A DNA stretch of 64,000 bases from Acanthosepion pharaonis (GCA_903632075.3 CAHIKZ030001813.1:3059501-3123500); one strand, 5' to 3'. Numbered from the stretch's first letter, positions 31,112-41,634 are shown. The notes: a model not told the origin generated them from the sequence alone. Translations and numbers: made by a program.

Positions 31112-32014
31112 GTGGCCCAGTTAAAAAGGAGAGAAATAAAAACTTGGACCAGTGGGTGGGCGAACCGCTTGAATAGAGGACGGGTTCCCCCGAGAATAGA
31201 TGCAAGGCCAACCCAGTTAAAAAGGGAAAGAGCAAAATGTTGGACATGTGGTCGGGCGGGCCACTTTGCGGCAAGCTGTCCAGCAAGAAGGTGCTGGTTT
31301 TGCAGGAGGCCAGGACACCTGAAAAGAAACTGTATTCTTAGAAACGGCCATGGGAGACCGGGAGAGGTCCGGCCGGGGTCGCCCAGGTGCAGGGGGGGCG
31401 CAGAACTCCACCTCATGAGAAAAAATGAAGGTGATATATTACTACCGGCGCCTATGGCTGGTTTAACCCAAAGGTGGGGACCCAGGAAGAAGAAAGCTCA
31501 AGTGTTCTCTTCGCTAACGCAAGAGAGAGAACTATCCTGTAGAGCAGAGATAGGTGGTAGAGAGATGAGGGCTTTGGTGGACACAGGAGCATCTGTGTCA
31601 TTGATGAGAGAGGAAACATACAGGCGGGTGAAACGGAAGAGAAGGTTACGGGAAGCGGACATAGAGATCACGCAAGCAGATGGGGCCCCCCTGGAGATAA
31701 AAGGGATGGTGAGGCTCCCGGTGAGGATTGGGAGGGTGAAGAGCACCCAAAATTTTTACGTAACCCCCGACCTGTGTACGGAGGCAATCTTGGGAGAAGA
31801 TTGGCTCCGTTGCCAGAGGGCCCAGATTGAGTTTAATCCTACTGTGTTGGTGGTGAACGGCGAGAGAACGCCATTGGGATGCCCACCAGAGGAAGAGATA
31901 ACCATAGTGGTGGAGGAAGATGTAAAGTTACCTCCTAGGACCGCAGTGTCGGGAAAGGGTAGGCTAATTTCAGAAAAAAGGTACGGAGAGGACCTCTGCA
32001 GTTGGTCCCTGTAG
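31112..32014 (+). pseudogene. pol: gag-pol junction and aspartic protease
   Basis: This frame is open through the end of gag. It carries zinc knuckles 3 (CWTCGRAGHFAASC) and 4 (CWFCRRPGHLKRNC) at about 31235-31332. The retroviral aspartic protease follows at about 31530-31800: ALVDTGASVSLM holds the catalytic DTGA, and EAILGEDWL is the family's second landmark. The enzyme matures Gag and Gag-Pol. The frame shifts before any link to reverse transcriptase (around 32010). Gag and pol are in different frames here, as in elements that use ribosomal frameshifting, but the decay prevents a firm statement. Confidence 0.9.
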
Positions 32015-32374
32015 AAGGAAAGGGCCTAGAAGATAACGAGGTAACCCTATGCGAAACGGTAGTGGAGGCAGCCGAGTTGGTGCCCATAATGATGGTGAAC
32101 CAGGCCCAAAAGACTATAAAGGTTAGGAGAGGGGAGAAGATGGGAGAGCACTTCCCCTACGAACTCTGAATCGGGTGAGATTCGAGGGAGGAACGAAGGA
32201 AGCTAGTAGAGCAAACAAATGGAATCTTGGATGAGGATATATTAGCACCGGATCAATTTAGAACCAGAGTGGGGGGTCTGTTAAGGAACAATCGAGATGT
32301 GGTAGCCCAGTCAGATAAGGAACTAGGTCAGACCCACACAGTCGAAATGAAAATCGACACCGGAGACCACCCCT

Positions 32375-32881
32375 GTGAAATTAAAACCCTACCGAACACC
32401 TATACATAAAAGACCCCTTGTAGAAGAGGCAGTAGAGGAAATGTTGGAAGCTGGGATGATCGAAAGATCGATCTCTCCTTGGAGCTTCCCAATAGTAATA
32501 GTAGGTAAGAAAGATGGCGGCCACCGTTTCTGTGTAGATTTTAGAAAGCTGAATTCTATATCGAGGCCGTTGGCGGTGCCATTGCCATTGATAGACGACA
32601 TTTTGGCATTATTAGGGAAGGCAAAGTACTTCTCTACGTTGGACTTGAGGTCCGGGTATTGGCAGGTAGCCCTGGATGAGGCTGACAAGGAGAAGGCCGC
32701 ATTCGCGTGTCACCTGGGACTGTTTCAGTTCAGAGTGATGCCATTCGGTTTAGCTAATGCCCCGGGAGTCTTCCAACAGCTAATGTCAATAGTGTTAGGA
32801 GGATACGAGAGCTTTGCCATGGCGTATTTAGACGATATCTTGATATTTTCGGAGACAGTGGAACAACACTTTTTCATTTAA
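32375..32881 (+). pseudogene. pol: Reverse transcriptase, fingers and palm
   Basis: This part copies the RNA genome into DNA. Landmarks in order are RPLVEEAVEEMLEAGMI, SPWSFPIVIVGKKDGGHRF, VDFRKLNSIS, FSTLDLRSGYWQVAL (motif A aspartate), FRVMPFGLANAPGVFQQLM, and the catalytic YLDDILIFS at about 32825-32850. All catalytic residues are intact. The frame enters from a neighbouring one near 32395 and is lost at a T-run near 32870, giving a premature stop. Confidence 0.95.
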
Positions 32882-32886
32882 GACAG

Positions 32887-33696
32887 GTGTTGGGAAGGTT
32901 GAGGAAACACGGATTAAAATTGAAATTGTCAAAGTGTCAGTTTCTGAGGGAAGAAACTAGGTATTTAGGCTTCGTCATAAACGGAGACGGTATTAAACCC
33001 GACATGGATAAGGTAAAGGTCATAAGGGAAATGCCAGAGCCTAAGACAGTGAGGCAGGTAAGAGGTTTTATAGGAGCTATAGGCTACTACCGGCGCTTCG
33101 TCCCGGCATTTTCAAGAATTGCCATACCGCTAGTGGCCCTGACGAAGAAATACGCTAGGTTCAAGTGGACAGAGGACTGTCAACGAGCATTTGATTCGCT
33201 AAAGGAACAGTTGACAACCGTCCCACTGCTGACGTACCCAGACCTCAGCAAGCCCATGATATTATACACGGATGCCAGTGAGCAGTGTGTAGGAGCAGTA
33301 CTTACCCAGCCGTGTCCTGATAAGGAAGGACCAGTGCCAGGCATACCAGAGGAAGTACCGATATACTTCCTCTCCCATAAGCTCTCAGAGACACAACAGA
33401 GGTGGCCAGTAATAGAGAGGGAAGCATATGCTATCATGTATGCTCTCCAAAAACTGGACTACTATTTAAATGGTGCGGTCTTCACTATAAAGACAGACCA
33501 CAAGCCTCTGCAGTACCTATTGCAGGCAGAGTGGACAAATAATAAGAAAATTCAACAGTGGGCACTTAAGTTAAGTGGCTACCACTGTAAGATAGAGTAT
33601 TTGGCAGGAAAAGAAAACACGTGCGCAGATTTACTCTCAAGAATACCGAAGCAACTGGAAGAAAAGATCTGTAAAGGTAGAACAGGGAGTAGATGA
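32887..33696 (+). pseudogene. pol: Reverse transcriptase thumb and RNase H
   Basis: The start continues the polymerase (LSKCQFLREETRYLGFVI, then RGFIGAIGYYRRFVPAFS). RNase H follows from about 33230: MILYTDASEQCVGAVL holds the first catalytic aspartate, EREAYAIMYALQKL the glutamate and IKTDHKPLQYL the later aspartate. ENTCADLLSRIP closes the domain. This nuclease removes the RNA strand during reverse transcription. The frame ends at about 33696 after a shift near 33665. Confidence 0.95.
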
Positions 33697-33975
33697 TAAA
33701 GCCTATAGAATAGGAGTAATTAACTCTAATAAGCTAAAAGATCGCCCTATATTAGAATCGGACGAAGAAGGGGACGCCCAGATAATAACCGATCCCTACT
33801 GGACAGAAGGAATTGAAAAGGAGCAAGCAGACAGTGAAATAGCTGCTCTGAGAGAGAAGGTAAAAAAGGCAGGAGAGACCACCAAGTATGCCATAATAGA
33901 GGAAAGGCTGTATTATCTCTCAGGAAGGGATGAAGAAGTCAAACCCAAGTTGTATGTGCCCAAAAAGTTTAAGAC
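33697..33975 (+). pseudogene. pol: pol linker before integrase
   Basis: An open stretch in a third frame, rich in Glu and Lys, includes IEERLYYLSGRDEEVK and KPKLYVPKKFK near the end. This is the usual lead-in to the Gypsy integrase zinc-binding domain. The frame changes again near 33975. Confidence 0.7.
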
Positions 33976-34545
33976 CAGATATATTGGAACAGTGCCACGA
34001 AAGGTTAGGTCACATGGGAATTGATAGGACATGTGATCTCATAGGAAGAAAGTACTTTTGGCCCAAACTGTACGGAGAAGTCACTAACTATGTTCGAAGT
34101 TGTGTAGTGTGCCAGTCGCAGAGCAGAAGGCAGGAAATGGCACCCTTGGAGGAAACAGACGTACCAAACTTCCCCTTCGAGAAAGTGAGTATGGATGTAT
34201 CAGGACCATATGGGGAAACTGCACAAGGAAACAACTATATAGTGAGTTTTGTCGATTGGCTAACAAATTGGCCTGAAGCATTTGCAGTACCAGACAAGAA
34301 GGCCAGAACTGTGGCCGGGTTGATAATAAGTGAAATCTTCCCTAGGTATGGTGCCCCTGTGCAATTGGTAACAGATAATGGCACGGAGAATGTGAACAGC
34401 ATCATGAGAGAAGTTTTGACAGGTTTGAATGTAGAGCACATAAAAACATCCCCATATCACCCCCAGGGAAATGCTAAAGTGGAAAGGTTTCATAGAACCT
34501 TGGGAGATGTATTGGCCAAGTTGGTCAGAGAAAAACACTGGAAAT
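33976..34545 (+). pseudogene. pol: Integrase, zinc-binding and catalytic domains
   Basis: The integrase inserts the DNA copy into the genome. The HHCC zinc finger is HERLGHMGIDRT ... CVVCQSQS (about 33995-34130). The catalytic core follows with SMDVSGPYG (first Asp), VTDNGTENVN (second Asp) and GNAKVERFHRTLGD (Glu), in the standard DDE order, the last near 34470. All three acidic residues are present. The frame shifts near 34545, just beyond the core. Confidence 0.95.
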
Positions 34546-35295
34546 TGGGACTTGTATTTGACGCAGGCTCTGGCGGCCGTGAGGTTTACGATAAACGAAA
34601 CCTCCAGATTTTCTCCTTATTTTTTGTTGTTTGGCAGAGACGTGGTCCTGCCTGTAGATAACCTACTGAAGCCCCGAAGAAGGTATATGGGAGAAGATCA
34701 TCATCAACTATTGCTGGAACAGCAACATAAGATATTCGTACAGGCCAGAAGAAGAATAAAGAGGGCCCAGAAGAAAAGAAATGAGAGGGTGAATGCTGAA
34801 AGAAAGGTGGTAGAATTGAAGGTTGGAGACCCTGTCTACTATAAAATCCACCAGAGAGAAGGAAAACTGGACCAGAGATGGGAACCGTACTACCGGATAG
34901 TAGAGCAGACAGGCCCAGTATCATATGTAATATGGGATCAAGTGGCAGGACGAGCGAGGAGGGTTCATGCCAATGATCTGAAGAAGGCTGAAATAGCTAA
35001 CCTGGAAATGAGCGAGCCGAGGCCTAAGAAGACAAGGAAAAGGAAGGTAACTCTGGTTGAACCGGAAGGAATGGAGACGGAGGAAGACTCCGAAGAAGAT
35101 GAGGAGATAGGTCGACTTGACCAGATAAACGAAGCAGTCCGAGTGACAGAGTTGGAACCCTCAGCGGGATTAGCGATGTTCAGTCGTCGACTGAGTCAGT
35201 GCAGAGAAGACCCCGTGAGATCGCCATCACACCCCCATGTCCGAAGAAAAGGAAAAAAAGACGAAGAGGTCCAATCAAGCAGTCGAAGGCTCTAA
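34546..35295 (+). pseudogene. pol: Integrase C-terminal region
   Basis: The C-terminal part starts TQALAAVRFTINE and runs through SPYFLLFGRDVVLPVDN. It then has VGDPVYYKIHQREGKLDQRW and GPVSYVIWDQVAGRARRVHANDLK, the GPY/F-type module of Gypsy integrases. It ends in a highly charged tail to the stop at 35295. No chromodomain is visible, in keeping with a non-chromoviral Gypsy lineage. Confidence 0.85.
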
Positions 35296-35330
35296 AAGAG
35301 ACACCCTGAACAGGACGAAGGACCCAGCGA

Positions 35331-35606
35331 GTGGGAGGAGGAGGATCGAATACCCTTTCCCAGCTTAAGGAAAGGATAAGGAACAGGAGAAGTTTAGACA
35401 TAGAGTCGAGAGGTATTGAAGACATTCAAGGCGAAGACTCTAAACAGAAAGAAGAATCAGAGGATGAAGAAGAGGACAAAAAACCTTCTGGACGGGAGTT
35501 AAACACAGAAGGAAGGGTGGAGGTTGAGCAGGAATCACCTCGGAAGATGAGATCAGGGAGGAGAAGAACCCCAAATCTCAGTAGAACAAAGGGCTGTGCA
35601 GAATAG
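35331..35606 (+). pseudogene. Charged tail region after integrase
   Basis: An open stretch rich in Glu, Lys and Arg (for example ESEDEEEDKKPSGRE) with no recognisable domain. It probably belongs to the pol C-terminus, separated by a frame change near 35295-35330. A separate small accessory frame is possible but unsupported. Confidence 0.45.
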
Positions 35607-35938
35607 AAGCATTTAGTGTCGACAGATAACGACACTGGCTCATCCAAAATCCTATTGGCTGACTATAGTAGATGTGAGTGGAGGGATGGAGTCGCGGGCT
35701 GCACCTCACGAGGAACGGAAGATCATTGGCATTATTGATTGGCCACCAGTGGTGTCATGAAGTACGACCTTTAGAGTGGGCGCCACGCACACCTGACCGG
35801 ACCATTCTGTCTGCTAGAGGTTAGTTAGGGAGGGAAGAGCCGAACTAAGAAAAAAGTTATGAAATGATTGAGTGATGAGTCGAGCGAGACTAAGTGATTG
35901 TGAAGAATAACAACAAGAGAATTTGTTACTTTTCAGGA
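35607..35938 (+). other. pol-env spacer with splice acceptor
   Basis: No frame of note. The right end, TTGTTACTTTTCAG at 35923-35936, is a pyrimidine tract plus AG three bases before the env start codon. It would suit a spliced env messenger, as in insect errantiviruses. The splice donor has not been located. Confidence 0.5.
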
Positions 35939-36454
35939 ATGATCAAGATGAAAGGGTTGGTGATGACGATGATGGTGATAGCCACGCTGGTGGTGACGAT
36001 GGCGGAAGCCGGGAAACGCAGCCGAAACACCATTTTAAAAAAATGAGCCAAGTAATAATAACCAGGTCTAAGTGGTTGGTCACATTCGTGATAGATTTGA
36101 ACCCGTATGAGTCACTATTAGATAAGTTAGGAAACGAGCTGACGCAGCTGGATGCAGCCCGATTGAAAGTAGGACAAGATTATCCCAAGCACAAAAGGGT
36201 ATCTTAGTTTATTTCACTCCCTAGAATCAGAAGCCACTATGATAGAGGCTCAATGGAAAGACATGCAAAACTACCTGCAGGGAATAGAGTTACTGCAGAC
36301 GCGGGAACGGAGATCCGTACTTCCGATTGTGGGAAAGGCATTGAGTGTCTTGTTTGGAACAGTAACTGAAGATGACGTTAAATTCATAAGAAGGAAACTG
36401 GGACAAGTGGAAGTAAACCAGAGGACGCTTGCCCAGGTGGCAGAGAGAGTGTGA
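35939..36454 (+). pseudogene. env: env, N-terminal part (signal peptide, cleavage site)
   Basis: This is the first part of the envelope fusion protein that errantivirus-like elements use to cross membranes. The ATG at 35939 opens a hydrophobic signal peptide ending near MAEAGK. The frame then changes near 36040 and 36205. The surface part includes WLVTFVIDLNPYESLLDKL. A furin-type site RERR is at 36302-36313, directly followed by a hydrophobic fusion-peptide-like stretch that ends LFGTVTEDD. Layout and motifs match baculovirus F-type and errantivirus envelope proteins. The frame ends near 36454. Confidence 0.85.
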
Positions 36455-37290
36455 CAATATTAAATGTGACAAGGTTAGAAGTATCCAAAAATAGAGCCAG
36501 AATCAATTGGTTAATAGACAACCTGGCGAAATTGAGACAAGAGGTAATTAATAATACAGAAACTGTAATGGTTGAATTACAGGAAATAAGCGGATTCATG
36601 CAAAAATATTTCCAGCTAATGACGATTACGAATAAAGTACGGCAAACTAGTCAGTCGTTGACGACCTTGCTGGAACACGTGAGAGCACAATTAGACATGC
36701 TGTCATTAGGACACCTCTCCCCAAGTATAGTAAACCCGGGTCACCTAAAGGAAGCACTACTTGGCATACAGGCCGAATTACCCCGCCATTTAAGGCTACC
36801 AGTGGACCCCACTAAAGAATTGTGGAAGTACTATAATGCCCTTGGATGTGTGACCTTGTTAGAAAATAGGCGATTATTGGTAGTGATATCTGTCCCGTTA
36901 CTAGATAGCGAGAGTATATTCGAGATATACCAGGTTATAAACTTACCCATTCCCTACCCCAGAAGAGATCAAGGTTTGGGAATGATAGCAAGGTACAAGG
37001 TGGAAGCAGACTACATAGCATTAAATTCGGGGAGAACGAAATTCATGTTGCTATCAGCTGAAGAAGCTAGAAGGTGTAGAGATGATACCCTGGGGACTTG
37101 TACCTCGTTGAGCCCTATCTATAAAACTGGTAACCGCAGACTGTGCATACTAGAATTGTTTGAAGGAGGGGGAAGGAATCAAAAGAATCTGCCAAGTAGA
37201 GGTATTAACAAACTCGGCATTACCACAAGCTATCAGTGTTTCAGACGGGGTGTGGGCAGTAGCCACACAGAAACATATCAGCCTGTCTAG
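36455..37290 (+). pseudogene. env: env, ectodomain
   Basis: A long open stretch begins with a coiled-coil-like region (VTRLEVSKNRARINWLI and QEISGFMQKYFQLM). It continues with the conserved block LSLGHLSPSIV, LLGIQAELPRHLRLP and LWKYYNALGC, then VVISVPLLDSESIFEIYQV and NLPIPYPRR. These are hallmarks of the F-type/errantivirus envelope ectodomain. A cysteine-bearing segment (RRCRDDTLGTCTSL) follows. The frame is lost between about 37180 and 37290. Confidence 0.9.
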
Positions 37291-37295
37291 GGTAT

Positions 37296-37891
37296 GTGGG
37301 GAGAGTCCACAAGGACATTAAGAATAAGGCCACCGTTATCCCTGGTGACGCTACCCATGGGATGTTCGGCGGTTGGGGTGTCCATCTCCTTGCCCCCTAT
37401 TACCAGATGGAAGAAAGGTATGAAGAAAAAGATTCACTAATAGAGATGATTGGTAGAGGCTTAGTCAATTGTACAGAATTATGGGAGCCGATAGTGAAGA
37501 GATTCTCTAATGTCACCTTAAATAAGATGCCAGTATTAATGAAGCCAATAGAAAAGATCGATATGGATCACTTAAGGGATAAGTTAAGTGCGTTGGGAGA
37601 CGAAAGTGTAGCTTGGGAAGACGATGAGCAGATCGCGATAAGTTGGTCAATAGTAATGGGTACATTCCTAGTTATAGCCATCGGGGTGTAATAATATGGA
37701 AGATTAAGAGTAAGAGAAGATTAGCGAACGACAGTCTAGTGAGCATGCAACAACTCGAGAGGGAGATGCCGAGCAGTGTTCCTTACTCAGACAGGACTGG
37801 CGAAGAAATTGCTGAAAGACCAATGGAGGAGGCTGGCGTGAGACCACCACGTGCGGCGGGAAAACCTCCACGGCAGAGAGGAAAACATTGA
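37296..37891 (+). pseudogene. env: env, C-terminal part with membrane anchor
   Basis: The frame at 37296-37691 continues the ectodomain (IEKIDMDHLRDKLSALGD near the end) and closes with a hydrophobic anchor, ISWSIVMGTFLVIAIGV. A frame change at the end of the anchor moves into IIWKIKSKRRL, the start of a basic cytoplasmic tail that ends at the TGA at 37889. A single-pass type I membrane protein is therefore encoded, in pieces. Confidence 0.85.
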
Positions 37892-37959
37892 CCAAGAAGA
37901 ACAGACCCTAGTGAACACATCTGCACCTACAAACACACGCACACATTACCTTGCATATA

Positions 37960-38275
37960 AAAAAAAAAGAAAATGAAAAGAACATTTCATTGCATGTAGA
38001 ATAGAAGAAAATGAAAGGAACATTTCATTGCATGTAGAACAAAAAAAAAATGAAAAGAACATTTCATTGCATGTAGAACAAAAGAAAATGAAAAAGAACA
38101 TTTCATTGCATGTAGAACAGAAGAAAATGAAAAGAACATTTCATTGCATGTAGAATAGAAGAAAATGAAAAGAACATTTCATTGCATGTAGAACAAAAGA
38201 AAATGAAAAGAACATTTCATTGCATGTAGAACAAAATAAAATGGAAAGAACATTGCCCTTGCATGTTAGAAAGTA
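37960..38275 (+). repeat. Tandem repeat in the provirus 3' untranslated region
   Basis: About eight head-to-tail units of 36-40 bp share GAAAATGAAAAGAACATTTC and ATTGCATGTAGAA. They lie between the env stop and the polypurine tract. Copies differ mainly in A-run length; the last is degenerate. Confidence 0.9.
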
Positions 38276-38361
38276 GAATAGAATTGCATGAGACAAATGC
38301 ATGGTGCATGTTAAATGATGTAATTGGGTTTAGGTGTCATTTACGGGTAAATGACAAATCG

Positions 38362-38374
38362 GTTAGGGGAGGAT
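38362..38374 (+). promoter_or_regulatory. Polypurine tract
   Basis: AGGGGAGGA (38365-38373) directly precedes the 3' LTR with one intervening T. This is the expected plus-strand primer site. Confidence 0.8.
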
Positions 38375-39370
38375 TGTGGCACCTTGCATTATTAGAAATA
38401 TTCATAGAAATATGATTTAATTTTTTCTTACTCGGTTTACTAAACAAGTTGTTGATTTTTTTTAAAACGGAAAATAATTGAGTTGAAAATAATTCACTAA
38501 GATTGTACTTAGACGATCCTAAGGGAAGAAGAGGAAAGAAAAGAGAGGGAGAAGAGAGAGGAGGAGGAAGAAGAGGGAAAGAGGGAGAGTTGGAGTGGAG
38601 TTGCAGCTGGACCGCGGGCAGGGATAGAGCCTGAACGCGGCCATCAGGTCCGATTCACTCGCCCCTTTGCGGGCAAGAGAATCCTCAGACAAGAAATCCT
38701 TCCAGCCCAAGTCGAAGACAGAAGTTCAGCCCGGACGGCAGCGAGAAGAGATCACCTCGGACGACAGAGAGTTGCGGCTGAGTTGCGGCAAGAGATCCTT
38801 CCAGCCCAAGTCGAAGACAAGAGAACTTCCAGCCTAAGTCGACGAAGAAGAAGAAATACAACTCAAGTCGAAGAGAAGAATCAACTGCGAATGATCGATA
38901 GAAATTAGCCCCAGTGTCGAACCAAACCACACTCCGACATACACAATTCTAAAGAGTAGGCAATCCGAAATCTTTAGGTTGTGTGATAGAAGCTTAATTG
39001 CCATAGTCCACAGAGCGGGTCGGGAAATGAGAACAATTTTGTTTTTATGTAACGGACATCAAGATATAAAAGGTTGTTACCCATTTTTTTTCATCAGCAA
39101 TCTTTTTGTCTCGTGAGTTTATTTTCTCTTTTATTTGTGTTTTGCCACCCCCGTCGGACTCAACTTGTATCGGCCCCAATCCCTGCTGGTCCTGTCTGTC
39201 TAAGATCTAAACACAGCGTGGGTAGACAGACCGGAGATCGGTACAGTTGCTTTAGTGACCAGGTATTGGAAGTTGGGAAAGGCGAGGCTGGGATCATCCA
39301 ACCAAAGGCACGCTTGGAACCAGGTTGGTGATCATCCAACCAAGGGGGTTGGAGGTGTGTAACCGTCACA
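38375..39370 (+). repeat. 3' LTR
   Basis: 996 bp, starting TGTGGCACC and ending GTCACA. It matches the 5' LTR over about 880 bp with few differences, then lacks a block near the end present in the 5' copy and carries a second copy of GGTTGGTGATCATCCAACC-type sequence. The TCAT duplication follows at 39371. Confidence 0.95.
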
Positions 39371-39540
39371 TCATCATCTGTCAACCGCTTCTGTTGTTCC
39401 AAAAACTTCAGGAAAAGGAGCGACCAGCCATATAGACGTTTTGTTTGATGTCATTGTTTTGTTTATAACGAAATTTCCCCAACTCTCAATACTTTGTTTA
39501 CTTTTTGGAATATATTTTTCGCTATTTTTCGGATTTTATG
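39371..39540 (-). pseudogene. RTE-like LINE, right part of the interrupted copy
   Basis: After the TCAT duplication the minus-strand RTE sequence resumes (TTCTGTTGTTCC, the ATAGACGTTTTGTTTG region and AATACTTTGTTTACTTTTTG). It completes the copy that starts at 28505. Confidence 0.7.
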
Positions 39541-39884
39541 CCTCTTTTTCCTTCGTCAATTTTGAAACAATTATTTTTAACCCTATGAAATATTAGAAAA
39601 CATTTCAATAGGGTTCTGGAGTTAATATTATCAATGTTATTATTGTAGTGTATCAAAATGGTAATTACCATTTACATAATACCGATGAGTTATGAAATAC
39701 GATTATACTAATTTTGCAAGATCACTTTGAGTGTGAAGTTTATAGACAGAGATGCATAGACTACTGCCATTTTGATTTGCCGACCACAAGTCTTGTGAAA
39801 TAACCAAATATAACAATTTTAGTTCAATGTTTACTGGAAGAGTAATTTTCTTGGAAGATGTGCTTTTTGCATGGATACAAGCAA
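39541..39884. other. AT-rich spacer
   Basis: Nothing recognised. Confidence 0.4.
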
Positions 39885-40435
39885 GCAAGTACAAAAATTT
39901 AAATATCTAAAAAATGTGATACCAAAATCCGAAGGCATTTCCAAAAGCTAAGCAAAGTATTAAAAAAAAGGCAAAATCTCGTTAGAAACAAAGAAAAGAG
40001 TACTGTTATGTAATATCGGTCTTCCTATATGGCAGTGAATGCTGAAAAATCTCACAGATGAAAGAGAGACTTGAGACAGAAATTTTCTTTTACAGATGCT
40101 GAGAATACCATGAACTGAACATATGAGCAAACGACGGAGTTTTAAAGAAAATGGAAACAAAAGGACACATATTTAATATTAGAAATATTTGAAATTTCCC
40201 GAGTACATAATGAATAAAGTCTACTTAAAAAATTGAAAGTCGCAGGATACATTGAAGGTCAGGGAACATAGAAAAGCAGTGCATATACTACCTAAAGAAC
40301 TTTTGCAAATGGTTGAAAGAACAGAGATTAGGAGAGATATCGAAAAAACAAAATGTATTAAGAGCTACAGAGGACAGAAAATTGTGGAGGGCCATGATCG
40401 CTCACGCCCTGAAGGGACAGCACGTTGAATAAGAA
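39885..40435 (+). pseudogene. RTE-like LINE C-terminal fragment
   Basis: Plus strand, from CCAAAAGCTAAGCAAAG through the ETKKRV region (TTAGAAACAAAGAAAAGAG), the MWFYRRMLRIP-type stretch and RKEG-type end, to CGCTCACGCCCTGAAGGG at about 40400. Many stops. Confidence 0.7.
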
Positions 40436-40436
40436 T

Positions 40437-40640
40437 TTTTACTGGAAACTGATAATGATTTTTTTGTGTTTTTTTTTTGTTTTTTCGTAAATTCTCTTCG
40501 TTTTTTGTTTTGTTTTGTTTTGTTTTGAGAAAATGCATCGATCCTGTCTGTGAAAACGTCTTGGCATTTTTTTTATTAAGAAAACAAAAAGGAAATAAAT
40601 AAACAGAGGAAAAGAAAACAAATCATAATCGACTTGTGTT
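40437..40640 (+). repeat. Direct repeat, copy 1
   Basis: GAAAATGCATCGATCCTGTC and GTGAAAACGTCTTGGCA, followed by an A-rich AAGAAAACAAAAAGGAAATA, recur nearly unchanged at 42958-43130. Both copies are beside the tail of a 5S-tRNA-type SINE. Confidence 0.75.
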
Positions 40641-40931
40641 TTCCCAGCTTATCAACCCTTTGTGTGTTATTTAAAGCCAAAACATACGTTATATGAGTGC
40701 CGTCTCCCATCCAAATACTGACTGGGTACTGCACTACTTAACCTTTGTATATCGAACCAGTGTTTTCAGTGCGAATTGATCGAAAGCGGGCAAGTTTTAA
40801 ACGTTGGGACCTATGTTCAATGTACAGTAAAGAGAGTGCATGAAATCAATTTTTCTTTCGCTTCTTCCACGGCAAACCGTTAAATATATAAACATTATAA
40901 AATCCTCCTATCTCTGTAATATATTTTATCG
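40640..40931 (-). mobile_element. Truncated 5S-headed SINE, left arm of an inverted repeat
   Basis: The minus strand holds a 5S-like piece (TGGTTCGATATACAAAGG, TTAAGTAGTGCAGTAC) preceded by about 150 bp of other sequence and followed by the SINE tail (TTTAAATAACACACAAAGGG). The region 40704-40931 is inverted and nearly identical to 41635-41858. Confidence 0.7.
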
Positions 40932-41404
40932 GTTTTCCTGACAGTGCTAAATTAGATGTTTGACTCCTGAAACTTGATTCCTTCAAGGCATGCTGTTATT
41001 ATTTATAAAATCTAAAAACAGACATCTACAATCCAACAAGGGAGCAATGTGGTTTATGTGTTCAATTGAAAATGCAATTGAACTTTCTCAGTCACGATTT
41101 ACCCTTTTAAAATGTATGACTCAAAGAAAATATCAGTTTAAAATGCTTTGTTAGTCTTTCTCCAATCACTAAATTATTTTTGTTTTATTGACTATATATA
41201 ACGGTTAAACATTCATCTGAATAAAAGACTCCACATCCAGGCAAGATGGCGGACGTAGAATGATGAAATTGTCTGCATATAACCTTCGTTTATCTTTCGA
41301 AATACAATAAAACTGTTCAATATAATTTAAAAAAAAAAAAAACTCTGAGAAAAATATGCATTTATTTTTTTCAAACAATTAATGCCACTTTCCTTTTAAC
41401 CCAA

Positions 41405-41625
41405 ATTTTAAGCGTGGTTAGTACCTAGATAACTGACCTCTTAGGAATACCAGGTACTGTAAGCTTGAATATGCGGATGGTGTAATGGATAACGGATCCG
41501 AATTGGAAATCGGAGAGCCGAGTTCTAATTCCAGTAAGGTTCGTTCATATTCACTTACGCACAAATTCTCTCCGGAAAAGTATGAATCCATCTCTTCTTC
41601 CTTGGAAAAAATATGAATCTATCTC
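41405..41625 (+). mobile_element. 5S-tRNA composite SINE, 5' truncated
   Basis: Starts in the 3' half of the 5S part (GTGGTTAGTACCTAGATAAC, AATACCAGGTACTGTAAGC), followed by the tRNA-like part GGATGGTGTAATGGATAACG and the body GAAAAGTATGAATCCATC. Lies between the arms of the inverted repeat. Confidence 0.75.
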
Positions 41626-41634
41626 TTCTGCCTG

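Larger units (their letters stand above)
28827..39370 (+). mobile_element. Ty3/Gypsy-type provirus with envelope gene
   Basis: A 10,544-bp LTR retroelement. Both LTRs begin TGTGGCACC and end GTCACA. The 4-bp target duplication TCAT flanks it (28823-28826 and 39371-39374). Inside, in order, are a primer-binding region, gag with zinc knuckles, aspartic protease, reverse transcriptase, RNase H, integrase, an acidic C-terminal region, an envelope gene, a tandem repeat and a polypurine tract. The order protease-RT-RNaseH-integrase is that of Ty3/Gypsy, and the envelope type is that of errantiviruses. At least twelve frame changes interrupt gag, pol and env, so this copy should not make intact proteins as the sequence stands. 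Confidence 0.95.
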
